A stretch of DNA of 64,000 bases from Candidatus Rokuibacteriota bacterium (lineage in GTDB: Bacteria > Methylomirabilota > Methylomirabilia > Rokubacteriales > CSP1-6): assembly GCA_016184125.1 (NCBI GenBank), contig JACPDG010000037.1, positions 1 to 64,000 on the forward strand. The letters are read 5' to 3'. Made by a program: the position numbers and the translations under genes. A model generated the notes under the pieces. That model made no database searches. It saw nothing but the letters and a program-made list of their open reading frames with translations, and was not told where the DNA came from. The stretch's first letter is position 1; each line of letters starts with the position of its first letter. This document shows, piece by piece, positions 17,664 to 25,837 of the stretch.

Positions 17664-19330
17664 GCCGACCGCTGACCGGTGTGGTCCCATGGCCACCCGA
17701 CGTCGCCCGGCGCTACCGCGAGCGCGGCTACTGGGCCGGCGTGACGATCGGGGAAGCGTTCGACGACGCTGTCGGCCTGCACGCCGACCGGATCGCCGTC
17801 GTGGACGGCGAGCGCCGCGTCACGTACGGAGAGCTCGGGCAGCTCGTCGATCGCGTCGCGATCCGCTTCGCCGGCCGCGGAATCTCGGACGGCGAGCGCG
17901 TCGTCTTCCAGCTCCCGAACGTGCTCGAGCTCGTCGTCGCGTACCTCGCGTGTCTCAAGGTCGGTGCCGTCCCCCTCGCCTGCCTGCCCGCCCATCGTCA
18001 CGCCGAGATCGGGTATCTCGCGAAGTTCGTCGAGGCCTCCGCGTGGCTGATCCCGGACGAGCACCGCGGCTTCGACTACCTCGCCATGGCCACCGAGCTC
18101 AGGCCCGAGCTGCCGCACCTGGCCGAGGTGCTCGTCGTCGGCGAGCGGACGGTGCCCGGCACCACCCGCCTTGCCGACCTGCTCGCCGACCCGATCGAGG
18201 AGTCCGTCGGCACCGCCGCGCTCGACACGCTCCGGCCGTCGCCGTCCGACGTCGCGGTCTTCCAGCTCTCCGGCGGAACGACGGGCCTCCCGAAAGTCAT
18301 CCCGCGCACGCACGACGACTACCTCTACAACTCGCGCGTCTTCGCCGACGCCTCCGGCTTCGGCCGCGACGACGTGCTGCTCGTGGCCCTGCCGGCGACG
18401 CACAACTTCCCGCTCGCGTGCCCCGGGATCCAGGGCGCGCTGCTGCTCGGCGCCCGGGTGGTCCTCGCGCCCTCTCCGGATCCCGGCGTCGTCCTGCCGC
18501 TCATCGAGCGCGAGCGGGTCACGTGGATCCCCGCAGTCCCCGCGACGGTGATCGCGTGGCTGAATCACCCGCGCCGCGACGCGCACGATCGCCGCTCGAT
18601 CCGCGCCATCTACGTCGGCGGCTCCCGGCTCAACCCGGAGCCCGCCCGTGCCGCCCGCGCGGCGTTCGGGCCGGTCGTCGGTCAGGTGTTCGGCATGGCG
18701 GAGGGCCTGCTCTGCTGCACGCGGCCGGGCGATCCCGAAGACGTCGTCGTCGAGACGCAGGGCCGACCCGTCTCCCCGGATGACGAGGTCCGCATCGTCG
18801 ATGCCGAGGGGCACGACGTCGAGCCCGGGGACGTCGGCGAGCTCATCTGCCGCGGCCCCTACACGGTCCGCGGCTACTACAAGGCGACGGAGCACAACCG
18901 CGCCGCGTTCACCGAGGACGGCTTCTACCGGACGGGCGACATGGTGCGCCGGCACCCGACGGGGAACCTGGTCGTCGAGGGGCGCAAGAAGGACCTGATC
19001 AACCGCGGCGGCGAGAAGATCAGCGCCGAGGAAGTGGAGAACCTCGTCCTCGCGCATCCGGCCGTCCTGAACGTCGCCGTCGTCGCCATGCCGGACCCCG
19101 CGCTCGGCGAGCGTGCGTGCGCCTTCGTCGTGCCGCGCCCGGGACACACGCTCACCCTCGCTGAGCTCACCCGCTTCCTCGTCGAGGACCGGAGGATCGC
19201 GAAGTTCAAGCTGCCGGAGCGGCTCGAGCTCCGCGAGCGATTCCCGACGACGCCCGTCGGCAAGGTCGCGAAGAAGGAGCTGCGCGAGGAGATCCAGCGC
19301 CTCCTCGAGGCGGAAGGAGCGTCGGGGTGA
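17660..19330 (+). CDS. AMP-dependent aryl acid ligase (EntE/DhbE-like)
   Basis: 556 residues of the ANL superfamily. The N-terminus with YRERGYWAGVTIGEAF resembles 2,3-dihydroxybenzoate/salicylate-AMP ligases. AMP motifs are FQLSGGTTGLPKVIPRTH and GFYRTGDMV. GRKKDLINRGGEKISAEEVE and TPVGKVAKKELRE (catalytic Lys) close the C-terminal domain. It would activate an aromatic acid to its adenylate or CoA thioester. The next gene overlaps it by 4 bases and a diiron protein gene follows, so the operon may activate and then oxygenate an aryl acid. Substrate not determined. Confidence 0.87.
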   Translation: MSRPLTGVVPWPPDVARRYRERGYWAGVTIGEAFDDAVGLHADRIAVVDGERRVTYGELGQLVDRVAIRFAGRGISDGERVVFQLPNVLELVVAYLACLKVGAVPLACLPAHRHAEIGYLAKFVEASAWLIPDEHRGFDYLAMATELRPELPHLAEVLVVGERTVPGTTRLADLLADPIEESVGTAALDTLRPSPSDVAVFQLSGGTTGLPKVIPRTHDDYLYNSRVFADASGFGRDDVLLVALPATHNFPLACPGIQGALLLGARVVLAPSPDPGVVLPLIERERVTWIPAVPATVIAWLNHPRRDAHDRRSIRAIYVGGSRLNPEPARAARAAFGPVVGQVFGMAEGLLCCTRPGDPEDVVVETQGRPVSPDDEVRIVDAEGHDVEPGDVGELICRGPYTVRGYYKATEHNRAAFTEDGFYRTGDMVRRHPTGNLVVEGRKKDLINRGGEKISAEEVENLVLAHPAVLNVAVVAMPDPALGERACAFVVPRPGHTLTLAELTRFLVEDRRIAKFKLPERLELRERFPTTPVGKVAKKELREEIQRLLEAEGASG

Positions 19331-19617
19331 CGAGCATCGTGGAGGAGATCCGCGCGGCGTACGCGACGGTCGGGATCCGCCTCGCGGACCCGGCCGCGTA
19401 CGGCACGTACTACCGGTTGCTCTGCGCGCGGTGTGGTCAGATGGTGGGCAACGTGGGCGACCGCCTCCTGCCGGGTCAGGCACGCGAGCTCGTCGATGGT
19501 CAGCTCGCGCTGTACGCCGCGGGCCTGCTCGGCTGCCCGTGCGGCCACCAGCGGGACGTCGCGAGGAGCCTCGACCCGGCCCCGCGGCCCGACGCGCCGC
19601 AGGCCGGCACGCGCTGA
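19327..19617 (+). CDS. small cysteine-rich protein, possible zinc/metal site
   Basis: 96 residues, starting with GTG in a GTGA overlap with the ligase stop. The pair CARCG (residues 34-38) and CPCGH (70-74) could form a zinc or iron site; no other domain is recognised. Its location between an aryl-AMP ligase and a diiron protein suggests an accessory or carrier-type role, which is only an inference. Confidence 0.7.
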   Translation: MTSIVEEIRAAYATVGIRLADPAAYGTYYRLLCARCGQMVGNVGDRLLPGQARELVDGQLALYAAGLLGCPCGHQRDVARSLDPAPRPDAPQAGTR

Positions 19618-19627
19618 CGGAGACGTG

Positions 19628-20458
19628 ATGGACGACGACGCGAGCGCGATCGACGAGACCGTCCCCGGCGCCGGCGCCGGGGCGTGGCCGCTCTGGCGAC
19701 CGGCCTACGCCGCCGGTGATCCGCTGCCGGCGCTCACCTGTCACGTCGCACGCCCGCAGTACCGCTTCGACGAGGGCGACACGCTGCCCGAGGAGTACAA
19801 GGCGCTCCTCCTCCGGATGCTCCGGCACGAGGGTGAGCGCGCAGGCAACAAGAGCTTCCTCGGGTTCATGGCGACGTGTCTCGACCTCGCCGAAGCGATG
19901 TTCCCGCCGCACGCTCGTCGCCTGAAGGCGGAATACGTGGCCGAGGAGCTCAAGCACGCGATCATGTTCCACCGCCTCGCCGCCGGGCTCGATCCCGACT
20001 TCGCCCTGCGCGACGTGCCCTACGCCCACTACGCGTTCCACCTCCCGCGCGAGAGCTGGGCCGACGACGCCTTCTTCCACTTCTTCGTCGATCTGAACGG
20101 CGCGTTCCACGCGCGCGACTGGCGGGAGTCGAGCTACGTGCCGCTCGCGAAGATGTCGGCGACCGTCGAGCGCGACGAGCTCGGGCACTCGGAGATGGGG
20201 TACCGGTTCCTCGAGGAGATCTGCGCCGGCCCTCGCGGCAAGGCGCTCGTCCAGGCGCTCCTTCCGAAGTGGTACGCGGCGGCGCTCGACATGTTCGGCC
20301 GTTCCGACTCGCCGAACGTCCCCAAGTTCATCCACTGGGGACTGAAGAGCGTGGGCAACGCCGAGATCCGGAGCGCGTACAAGCAGTACGTCGACCGGAA
20401 GCTCGCGGCGCTCGGCCTCGAGGCGCCCGACGAGCGCGCGGGTCGCCGGTTCCTCTGA
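19628..20458 (+). CDS. ferritin-like diiron protein, PaaA/PaaC (phenylacetyl-CoA epoxidase) family
   Basis: 276 residues. GGAG lies 6 bases before the ATG. Two ExxH iron-binding motifs (EELKHAIMFH and RDELGHSEMG) sit in long helices, with a further Glu in MLRHEGERAGNK, fitting the PaaA/PaaC fold. Phenylacetyl-CoA epoxidase normally needs PaaA, B, C, D and E; none of the other subunits is encoded here, so this is a stand-alone relative. Adjacent to an aryl-acid ligase, it may oxygenate the activated acid. Confidence 0.75.
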   Translation: MDDDASAIDETVPGAGAGAWPLWRPAYAAGDPLPALTCHVARPQYRFDEGDTLPEEYKALLLRMLRHEGERAGNKSFLGFMATCLDLAEAMFPPHARRLKAEYVAEELKHAIMFHRLAAGLDPDFALRDVPYAHYAFHLPRESWADDAFFHFFVDLNGAFHARDWRESSYVPLAKMSATVERDELGHSEMGYRFLEEICAGPRGKALVQALLPKWYAAALDMFGRSDSPNVPKFIHWGLKSVGNAEIRSAYKQYVDRKLAALGLEAPDERAGRRFL

Positions 20459-20488
20459 CGTCCGACGGCGCGGGCGCGGACCGTGAGG

Positions 20489-20842
20489 TCACCCTCGCGG
20501 GCCGGCGCGACCGCGCCACGCGTCGATCATCGACCAGATCCAGAGCGCGAGCAGCGCGAGCCCGGGGATCACGCTCGCCGTCGCCTGCTCGGACGTCACC
20601 GCGAAGGGATCGGCCGGCAGCGTGCGGAGCGACAGCGCCGTCAGGAGCGCCCCGGCGGCGACGGAGAGGAGCCCCTTCGTCCGCTGCCCGTTGTAGAGCT
20701 GGCCCAGGCCGGGCCAGAGGCTCGAGAGGAGCGGCGCCGGGGAGCGCCGCCGGCGCCGCGGCTTCCCGGTGGCGCGAATCGCCGCCTCGCGCGCCTCGTC
20801 GAGCGCCTTCCGCAACGCCGGATCGAGTGGATCACGTGGCAT
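20489..20842 (-). CDS. small membrane protein (DUF-type, SLWPGLGQLYNGQ motif)
   Basis: 117 residues from ATG 20842, preceded by GGGGGA. An Arg-rich N-terminal part is followed by the motif PLLSSLWPGLGQLYNGQRTKG, found in short membrane proteins with a TM2-like fold, and then two or three hydrophobic helices. It lies 78 bases after cytochrome b on the same strand and may belong to that operon. Function unknown. Confidence 0.7.
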   Translation of the reverse strand: MPRDPLDPALRKALDEAREAAIRATGKPRRRRRSPAPLLSSLWPGLGQLYNGQRTKGLLSVAAGALLTALSLRTLPADPFAVTSEQATASVIPGLALLALWIWSMIDAWRGRAGPRG

Positions 20843-20920
20843 CGAAGGTCCCCCGGCGCGCTCGGCCGACCGCACGTTCACCCTGCGTTGCCACACGCCG
20901 CCGAGCCCCGAGCGCGTCGC

Positions 20921-22048
20921 TCACTGCGTCGGGCTCGCGGTGTAGCCGAGGTACGTGAGCACGATCACGTAGACGATGATCGCGATGCCGATCCAGATGA
21001 ACACGCGGCTCCGCTCCCCGCGTGCGCTCCACCGGTCGAGGAACGGGATCAGCAGGAGGAACGCGCCGCCGAGCCCGAAGCCGAGAATGCCCACGACCTC
21101 ACCCTCGATCGGACCGATGTGCGCCGGCAGGTACTTGAGGGTCTGGAACATGAACATGAAGTACCACTCGGGCTTGATCCCGATCGGGGCCGGCGCGAAC
21201 GGATCGGCCTTCGTGCCCAGCTCGGCGGGCATGAACGCGGCCAGGGCCGCCAGGATTGCGAGGGCGGACAGCCAGCCGACGACATCGCGCAGGAAGTAGT
21301 TCGGGAAGAACGGCATCGCGCGGCGACGCCCCTCTGTCATGCGCTCGACCGTCGGCGGCACGCTCATCCCGTGCCGCTGCACGAGGAAGAGGTGGAGACC
21401 GAGGAGCCCCGTGGCGACGAGCGGCAACACCGCGACGTGGATGCCGTAGAAGCGCGTGAGCGTGGCGCCGGTCACCTCGTCGCCGCCGCGCAGGAGCCGC
21501 AGCATGAACTTGCCGGCGACCGGGACCGCGCCGGTGATCTCGGTGCCGACCTTGGTGGCGAAGTACGCGAGCTCGTTCCACGGCAAGAGATAGCCCGTGA
21601 ACCCGAACGCCATCGCGAGCCCCATCAGCGCGACGCCCGACACCCACGTGATCTCGCGCGGCCGGCGGTACGCCGCGAGCAGCAGCGTGCTGAAGAGGTG
21701 GATGAAGAGCGTCAGGATCATGAGATTCGCCGCCCACGCGTGAATCGAGCGGATGAGCCAGCCGAACTGCACCTCCGCCATCAAGAACTGGACCGACTCG
21801 TACGCCTCCTCCGCGCTCGGCCGGTAGTAGAGGAGCAGCAGGACGCCTGTGATGACCTGGATCGTGAAGAGGAAGAGCGTCATGCCGCCGAAGTAGTACC
21901 AGACCGAGTGCCGATGGAGCGGGATCTCCTTCTTCCTCGCGAGCGCCTGGATCTCGCCGAGCCCGATCCGCTCGTCGAGCCACGTCCACAGCCGCCCGTG
22001 CGGCGCGGTCGCGGACCTGCCGGCGTGGGGATCGTCGACGTGCGGCAT
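20921..22048 (-). CDS. cytochrome b (b6 plus subunit IV type) of a Rieske/cyt b complex
   Basis: 375 residues. Haem-b ligand pairs are His-x13-His in [15 protein letters not shown] and His-x14-His in [16 protein letters not shown]; the longer second spacing is b6-like. PEWY (quinol-oxidation site) is present in IKPEWYFMF, so the subunit-IV part is fused. It begins 1 base after the Rieske stop. Together with the upstream multiheme genes it makes an unusual quinol:cytochrome c oxidoreductase. Confidence 0.93.
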   Translation of the reverse strand: MPHVDDPHAGRSATAPHGRLWTWLDERIGLGEIQALARKKEIPLHRHSVWYYFGGMTLFLFTIQVITGVLLLLYYRPSAEEAYESVQFLMAEVQFGWLIRSIHAWAANLMILTLFIHLFSTLLLAAYRRPREITWVSGVALMGLAMAFGFTGYLLPWNELAYFATKVGTEITGAVPVAGKFMLRLLRGGDEVTGATLTRFYGIHVAVLPLVATGLLGLHLFLVQRHGMSVPPTVERMTEGRRRAMPFFPNYFLRDVVGWLSALAILAALAAFMPAELGTKADPFAPAPIGIKPEWYFMFMFQTLKYLPAHIGPIEGEVVGILGFGLGGAFLLLIPFLDRWSARGERSRVFIWIGIAIIVYVIVLTYLGYTASPTQ

Positions 22049-22049
22049 C

Positions 22050-22502
22050 TCAGGCGGTCTTCGAGACGACGACCTGGTTGCCGCGCACGTTGACGACGTA
22101 CGACTCGAGGGGCCGCGGCGGCGGGCCAGCGATGTTCTGGCCGTTCAGGTCGAAGTGGCCGTTGTGGCACGCGCACCAGATGTGGCTCAGGTCCGGCCGG
22201 TACTGGACGGTGCAGTTGAGATGCGTGCACACGGCGGAGAAGGCGCGGAGCTCGCCCGCGGGCGTGCGGACGAGGATCGCCGGGCGGTTGCCGAACTTGA
22301 AGATCTGCCCGGAGTTCGCCTTCACCTCGTCCGGCTTGAAGGGAAGCGTGACCGAGGCCGCCGCCGATTCGCCGGCCGGCGGCGGCACCAGGTACCTCGC
22401 CACCGGGTACAGCACCGAGAGCAGGAACGCGCCCGCGGCGGTGCCGAGGAACCAGTTGATGAACCCGCGCCGGTCCGGGTCACGCACGAGCCCGTCCGCC
22501 AT
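22050..22502 (-). CDS. Rieske iron-sulfur protein
   Basis: 150 residues. N-terminal anchor helix ([21 protein letters not shown]) and the [2Fe-2S] ligands C92, H94, C110 and H113 in CTHLNC and CACHNGHF; C97 and C112 can form the conserved disulfide. It contacts cytochrome b encoded immediately downstream. Shine-Dalgarno GAGGAG sits between a repeat element (22518-22632) and the ATG. Confidence 0.95.
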   Translation of the reverse strand: MADGLVRDPDRRGFINWFLGTAAGAFLLSVLYPVARYLVPPPAGESAAASVTLPFKPDEVKANSGQIFKFGNRPAILVRTPAGELRAFSAVCTHLNCTVQYRPDLSHIWCACHNGHFDLNGQNIAGPPPRPLESYVVNVRGNQVVVSKTA

Positions 22503-22517
22503 TCCACTCCTCCTCAG

Positions 22518-22632
22518 ATCATGGGGGGACTATCGATGCCCCCCAAGCCCCCCGCGCTCGGAGCGCCCCGGGGGGTGCGCGGACGCACTCGACGAAGCCG
22601 TGGCGCTCCTCGACCACCCGATTCGTTCACGG
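22518..22632 (+). repeat. GC-rich palindromic interspersed repeat, copy 2
   Basis: Begins ATCATGGGGGGACTATCGA and ends GATTCGTTCACGG. Includes GGAGCGCC...GGCGCTCC. It occupies the space between the nonaheme and Rieske genes inside one minus-strand operon, so it would be transcribed and could form stable RNA hairpins between the two cistrons. Confidence 0.75.
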
Positions 22633-22643
22633 CCGCTCGGTTC

Positions 22644-24008
22644 TCACGCCTGTCGTTCGCCCGCCGCCTGCCGCCGGTCGACCTGACGGATCTTGAGCAC
22701 GAGCGCCGCGATGAGGGCCGCGATGATCACCACGGAGATCGCGAGTCCCGTGCGGCGGAATCTCAGTTCCTCGAGCGCCCGGACCCCGCGCGCGTGCGCC
22801 TTCGCGGCGATCGCGAGCCCGCCGTCGATCTCCTGCTTCACGGCGTCCACGGTGACGCCGTGGATCGCCGCGCGCGCCTTCACGAGCGCGTCCTTCGCCC
22901 CGTTCAGGTCGAACTGGGCCTCGCTCACCTCGATCCCGGCGTGCTCCGCGCGGGTGAGGAGCGCGCGCGCGCCGTCATGCTCCGTCGCGAGCGAGTCGAT
23001 CAGGCCGCGCATGGCGACCGCGGTCCGGCCACCCTTGTCGTCCGGCTTGTGACAGGACGCGCACACCGCCTCGTCACCGAGCCCGAGCATCGCGTCACCG
23101 GTCTCGTGGATCTCGTGGTTGTCGTGGCAGGCGACACAGCCCGGCACGCCGATGTCCGTGAAGACCCTCGCGTGCGCGCTCCTCCCGAACAGCTCGCCCT
23201 GCACGGAGTGACACTGCCCGCACACGTTGCCGACCCACGAGATCCCGGGCGGCGCCGCACCGTGGTTGCCGTGGCAGTCGTTGCACGTGGGCGCCGAGAG
23301 GTCGCCCTTCACGCTCATCGCCTTCCAGTGGACGCTCCGCCGGTACTTGTCGCGCTGGTCGGTCGGGATCCTGTAGGCCGCCATGGCCTTCGCGTCGGCG
23401 TGACAGCGCCCGCACGTGTCGGCGACGCGCAACGGATGGACGCTCGACGCCGGGTCGGACGGCGGCTTGATGGAGTGCGCCGGATGACAGCTCGTGCACG
23501 TCGCGACCCGCGGGTCGTTCTGCTCGCGCAGGCGCCGGCCGTGCACCGAGGTGGCGTACTCCGTGACCTGGTCGACGCGGAGCGACGGGTTGTACTGCCG
23601 CATGAAGCGGGCGTCGGAGTGGCAACGGCCGCACACCTGGATCGCCCGCCGCCGGTCGGGCGCGCCGATGTACCCCTTCTTCGGGTCCATGGCCTCCATG
23701 CCGTCTTCGTTCGGGTCTCCGCCGTGGCAGGCGGTGCAACCGAATCCCTTCGCCAGGTGGATGTCTCCCGCGTACGCCTTGACCGGGTTCGCGAGACGGT
23801 CGTCGCCCGTCTCCAGATGACAGGTCGCGCACGAGTCCCTGGCCGGCTTGGCGGCGGCCGGCGCGACCGGCCTCGCCGCGGGCCCGGCGGGCGCGGCGAC
23901 GCGATCCGACGGCGGCGCGGACGTGACGGCCCGGGCTGCCGCGAGCGCGGGGGACAGCAGCACGAGCGCGGCGATTCCCGCCACGGCCGTCATGGGTGGC
24001 CCGCTCAT
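22644..24008 (-). CDS. nonaheme cytochrome c with C-terminal membrane anchor
   Basis: 454 residues. A signal peptide (to about residue 27) and an Ala/Pro-rich linker are followed by nine CxxCH sites: CATCH, CTACH, CGRCH, CTSCH, CGRCH, CNDCH, CGQCH, CVACH, CASCH. A helical region and a single C-terminal transmembrane segment (LAISVVIIAALIAALVLKI) complete it, giving a NapC/NrfH-unlike topology. The start overlaps the stop of the tetraheme gene (ATGA) and the Rieske gene follows. It probably takes electrons from the Rieske/cytochrome b complex or delivers them to a periplasmic reductase. Confidence 0.9.
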   Translation of the reverse strand: MSGPPMTAVAGIAALVLLSPALAAARAVTSAPPSDRVAAPAGPAARPVAPAAAKPARDSCATCHLETGDDRLANPVKAYAGDIHLAKGFGCTACHGGDPNEDGMEAMDPKKGYIGAPDRRRAIQVCGRCHSDARFMRQYNPSLRVDQVTEYATSVHGRRLREQNDPRVATCTSCHPAHSIKPPSDPASSVHPLRVADTCGRCHADAKAMAAYRIPTDQRDKYRRSVHWKAMSVKGDLSAPTCNDCHGNHGAAPPGISWVGNVCGQCHSVQGELFGRSAHARVFTDIGVPGCVACHDNHEIHETGDAMLGLGDEAVCASCHKPDDKGGRTAVAMRGLIDSLATEHDGARALLTRAEHAGIEVSEAQFDLNGAKDALVKARAAIHGVTVDAVKQEIDGGLAIAAKAHARGVRALEELRFRRTGLAISVVIIAALIAALVLKIRQVDRRQAAGERQA

Positions 24009-25231
24009 CGGGCTCTCCTCAGCGACTGGAGATACGCGACGAGGTGGCTCATGTCCTTCCCCGTGAACTCGGGCCAGGGCGCGGGCCGGCGCTCGGGCCC
24101 GGCGATGAACGAGTGGTTCCAGAGCGCCGCGAGCACCCCGGCCGGCGTCTCCGCGCCCGGTGCGCGCGCGAGGTCGGACGCCGGCTTGCCCCGCTCGCCG
24201 TGCAGCGCGTGGCAGGTGAAGCAGCCTCTGGCGCTCGCGAGGGCAAGCCCCTGCTTCGGGTCGCCGGCCTGCGCGAAGTAGCGGATCGCGTAGAGGTACG
24301 CGACGATGTCGGCCATCTCTTCCGGCCGCAGCTCGGGCACCGGCATGCCGCTCGTCTTCATGGCGGCCGTCATGGCCGGGGCCTTGTTCCACATCGCGGC
24401 GGCGAACTCGGTCAGGCTCCGGTGCGCCGCGCGCTCGGCGAGGTCCGGGGCCACCTTGCCGCCCTGACCGGCGGCGGTGTGGCACGCGACGCAGCGCTTC
24501 TCGATGAAGAACCGGCGACCCTCCTCGACGCGACCGGGCAGGACGACCAGCGGCCCCCCACGCGGGCCGCGGGACGCGGAGGTGATGTACGCGATGAGGT
24601 CGAGGAGCTCCGTGTCGTTGAAGGTCGGCCGGCTGATCCCGCGCGCCCGCATGGCCTCGGACATCTGCGGCCCGTGGTTCCACATGGCCGCCGCGAGCGC
24701 GACCGGCGAGTCGAACAGCGGGACCGCGTCGAGGTCGGGACCCACGACGCCGCCGGTGCCGCCGACCCGGTGGCAGACGATGCAGCGCTTGTCGGCGTAG
24801 AGCCGGCGTCCGCGCTCGACGTTGCCCGGCCGGTCGAAGTAATCCAGCGTGAACAGGAAGGCGGCGAGGTCGCCCGCCTCGCGCGCATCGAGCCTCGGCC
24901 GGGCGATCCCGATCTGCCGCATCCGCTCGACCATCCGCGGGGCGTGGTTCCACAGCGCAGCCATGAGGTCGTAGAACGTCCGCGGGCGCTGGATGCGCGC
25001 GAGGTCCGGTCCCACCGTGCCGCCCTGGCCGCGGACCGCATGGCACCGGCCGCATCCCTTCGCGCCGAACACACGCGAGCCGGCGATCGGGTCCTGTGTC
25101 GCGCTGAAGAGCCCCTGCGCGGCCGCGTGGGGCGCGGCCCAGGCGCCGAGCGCGACGACGAGCCCGCACGCGAGGCCGTTCCGCGACGCTCGCCAGAGCC
25201 ACGCCGTCCGGCGGAGCGTCACCGCGGTCAC
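24005..25231 (-). CDS. tetraheme cytochrome c made of four tandem domains
   Basis: About 408 residues from GTG 25231, which has CGGAG about 9 bases upstream; a TTG at 25252 is an alternative. A signal peptide ends near APHAAAQ. Four repeated domains of about 95 residues each carry one haem motif (CGRCH, CIVCH, CVACH, CFTCH) and a WNHxPxM- or WNxxPxM-like segment in most. The domain type matches the partial diheme protein at the left edge of the window, implying expansion by duplication. First gene of the Rieske/cytochrome b operon. Confidence 0.88.
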   Translation of the reverse strand: MTAVTLRRTAWLWRASRNGLACGLVVALGAWAAPHAAAQGLFSATQDPIAGSRVFGAKGCGRCHAVRGQGGTVGPDLARIQRPRTFYDLMAALWNHAPRMVERMRQIGIARPRLDAREAGDLAAFLFTLDYFDRPGNVERGRRLYADKRCIVCHRVGGTGGVVGPDLDAVPLFDSPVALAAAMWNHGPQMSEAMRARGISRPTFNDTELLDLIAYITSASRGPRGGPLVVLPGRVEEGRRFFIEKRCVACHTAAGQGGKVAPDLAERAAHRSLTEFAAAMWNKAPAMTAAMKTSGMPVPELRPEEMADIVAYLYAIRYFAQAGDPKQGLALASARGCFTCHALHGERGKPASDLARAPGAETPAGVLAALWNHSFIAGPERRPAPWPEFTGKDMSHLVAYLQSLRRAR

Positions 25232-25317
25232 CGCGCCGGCTCCGGGCAGCAATCGTCCTCGTCGTGCAGCTTGACGCTCTTCCTCACGGTCTCCTCCGAT
25301 CGCGCCGGATGCGATGG

Positions 25318-25490
25318 GCTGGCCCCGCGTAGTCTATCAGCCGATGTCGGCCGCTCCGGCGGACCGTGCGCGGTCCGCCTTCTCCAGGCGGATGACGAGC
25401 CTCCGGCCGAGCTCGGCCCACTCGTCCGGCGTAGCCCTTCTTCACCGTGCGCGCCGCATCGGGCGTGAACCGCACCTCGATCTCGTTGCC
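25318..25490 (-). pseudogene. frameshifted fragment of a small unidentified gene
   Basis: Minus strand reads NEIEVRFTPDAARTVKKGY in one frame and continues as PDEWAELGRRLVIRLEKADRA to a stop in another; one surplus base near 25425-25435 would join them. Its upstream end runs into the terminator of the DUF1059 gene, so it has no start of its own. It may be a decayed short gene. Identity unknown. Confidence 0.35.
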
Positions 25491-25524
25491 GGAAAAACGA
25501 AAGGGGCGGCCGGTGGCCGCCCCT
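25490..25524 (-). terminator. rho-independent terminator of the DUF1059 gene
   Basis: Perfect 10-base stem AGGGGCGGCC / GGCCGCCCCT around a 3-base loop (25502-25524), followed on the minus strand by TTTCGTTTTT. It lies 22 bases after the DUF1059 stop. Confidence 0.75.
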
Positions 25525-25545
25525 CTCGTCCTGGCGCGCCGCGCC

Positions 25546-25728
25546 TCAGCAGCCGCTGTCGCGGATCGCTCCGCGCGCCTGCTGCTCGACCTCCGGCGGA
25601 ATCGTCGCCATGCCGTGGTCGCGCCTGGCGTGCTCCTCGGCCTTCCTCATCACCTCGCTGTCGTCGTTCCCTTCCGCAACGTAGTCGCAACCGGGCATGA
25701 GATCCGAGCACCGAAGCTCTCGTGCCAT
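25546..25728 (-). CDS. DUF1059 small protein
   Basis: 60 residues with three cysteines (RCSDLMPGCDYVAEG near the N-terminus and a C-terminal Cys) and AEEHARRDHGM, the characteristic DUF1059 pattern. AAGGAGG is 6 bases before the ATG, and a strong terminator follows. Monocistronic and divergent from the Lhr gene. Function of the family is not established. Confidence 0.85.
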   Translation of the reverse strand: MARELRCSDLMPGCDYVAEGNDDSEVMRKAEEHARRDHGMATIPPEVEQQARGAIRDSGC

Positions 25729-25823
25729 GTGGGGCCTCCTTCAGAACGCGAGGTCGGGCAGCCCCAGGATACGCCCGGCGTCCACGCCGTCGCGACGAGC
25801 CCCGGGTGACGCGATCCCCCAGG

Positions 25824-25837
25824 TACAATCTCGGGAG
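25824..25837 (+). promoter_or_regulatory. TACAAT -10 element immediately before the Lhr start (leaderless)
   Basis: TACAAT at 25824-25829 is followed by 7 bases and then the GTG start at 25837, so transcription would begin at or within a base of the start codon. No Shine-Dalgarno is present. Confidence 0.5.

Noticed and set aside
17639-20335. 898-codon open frame on the minus strand
   Set aside because: Antisense shadow of the ligase and diiron genes; composition is Arg/Glu/Asp/Val-rich and no motif is present.
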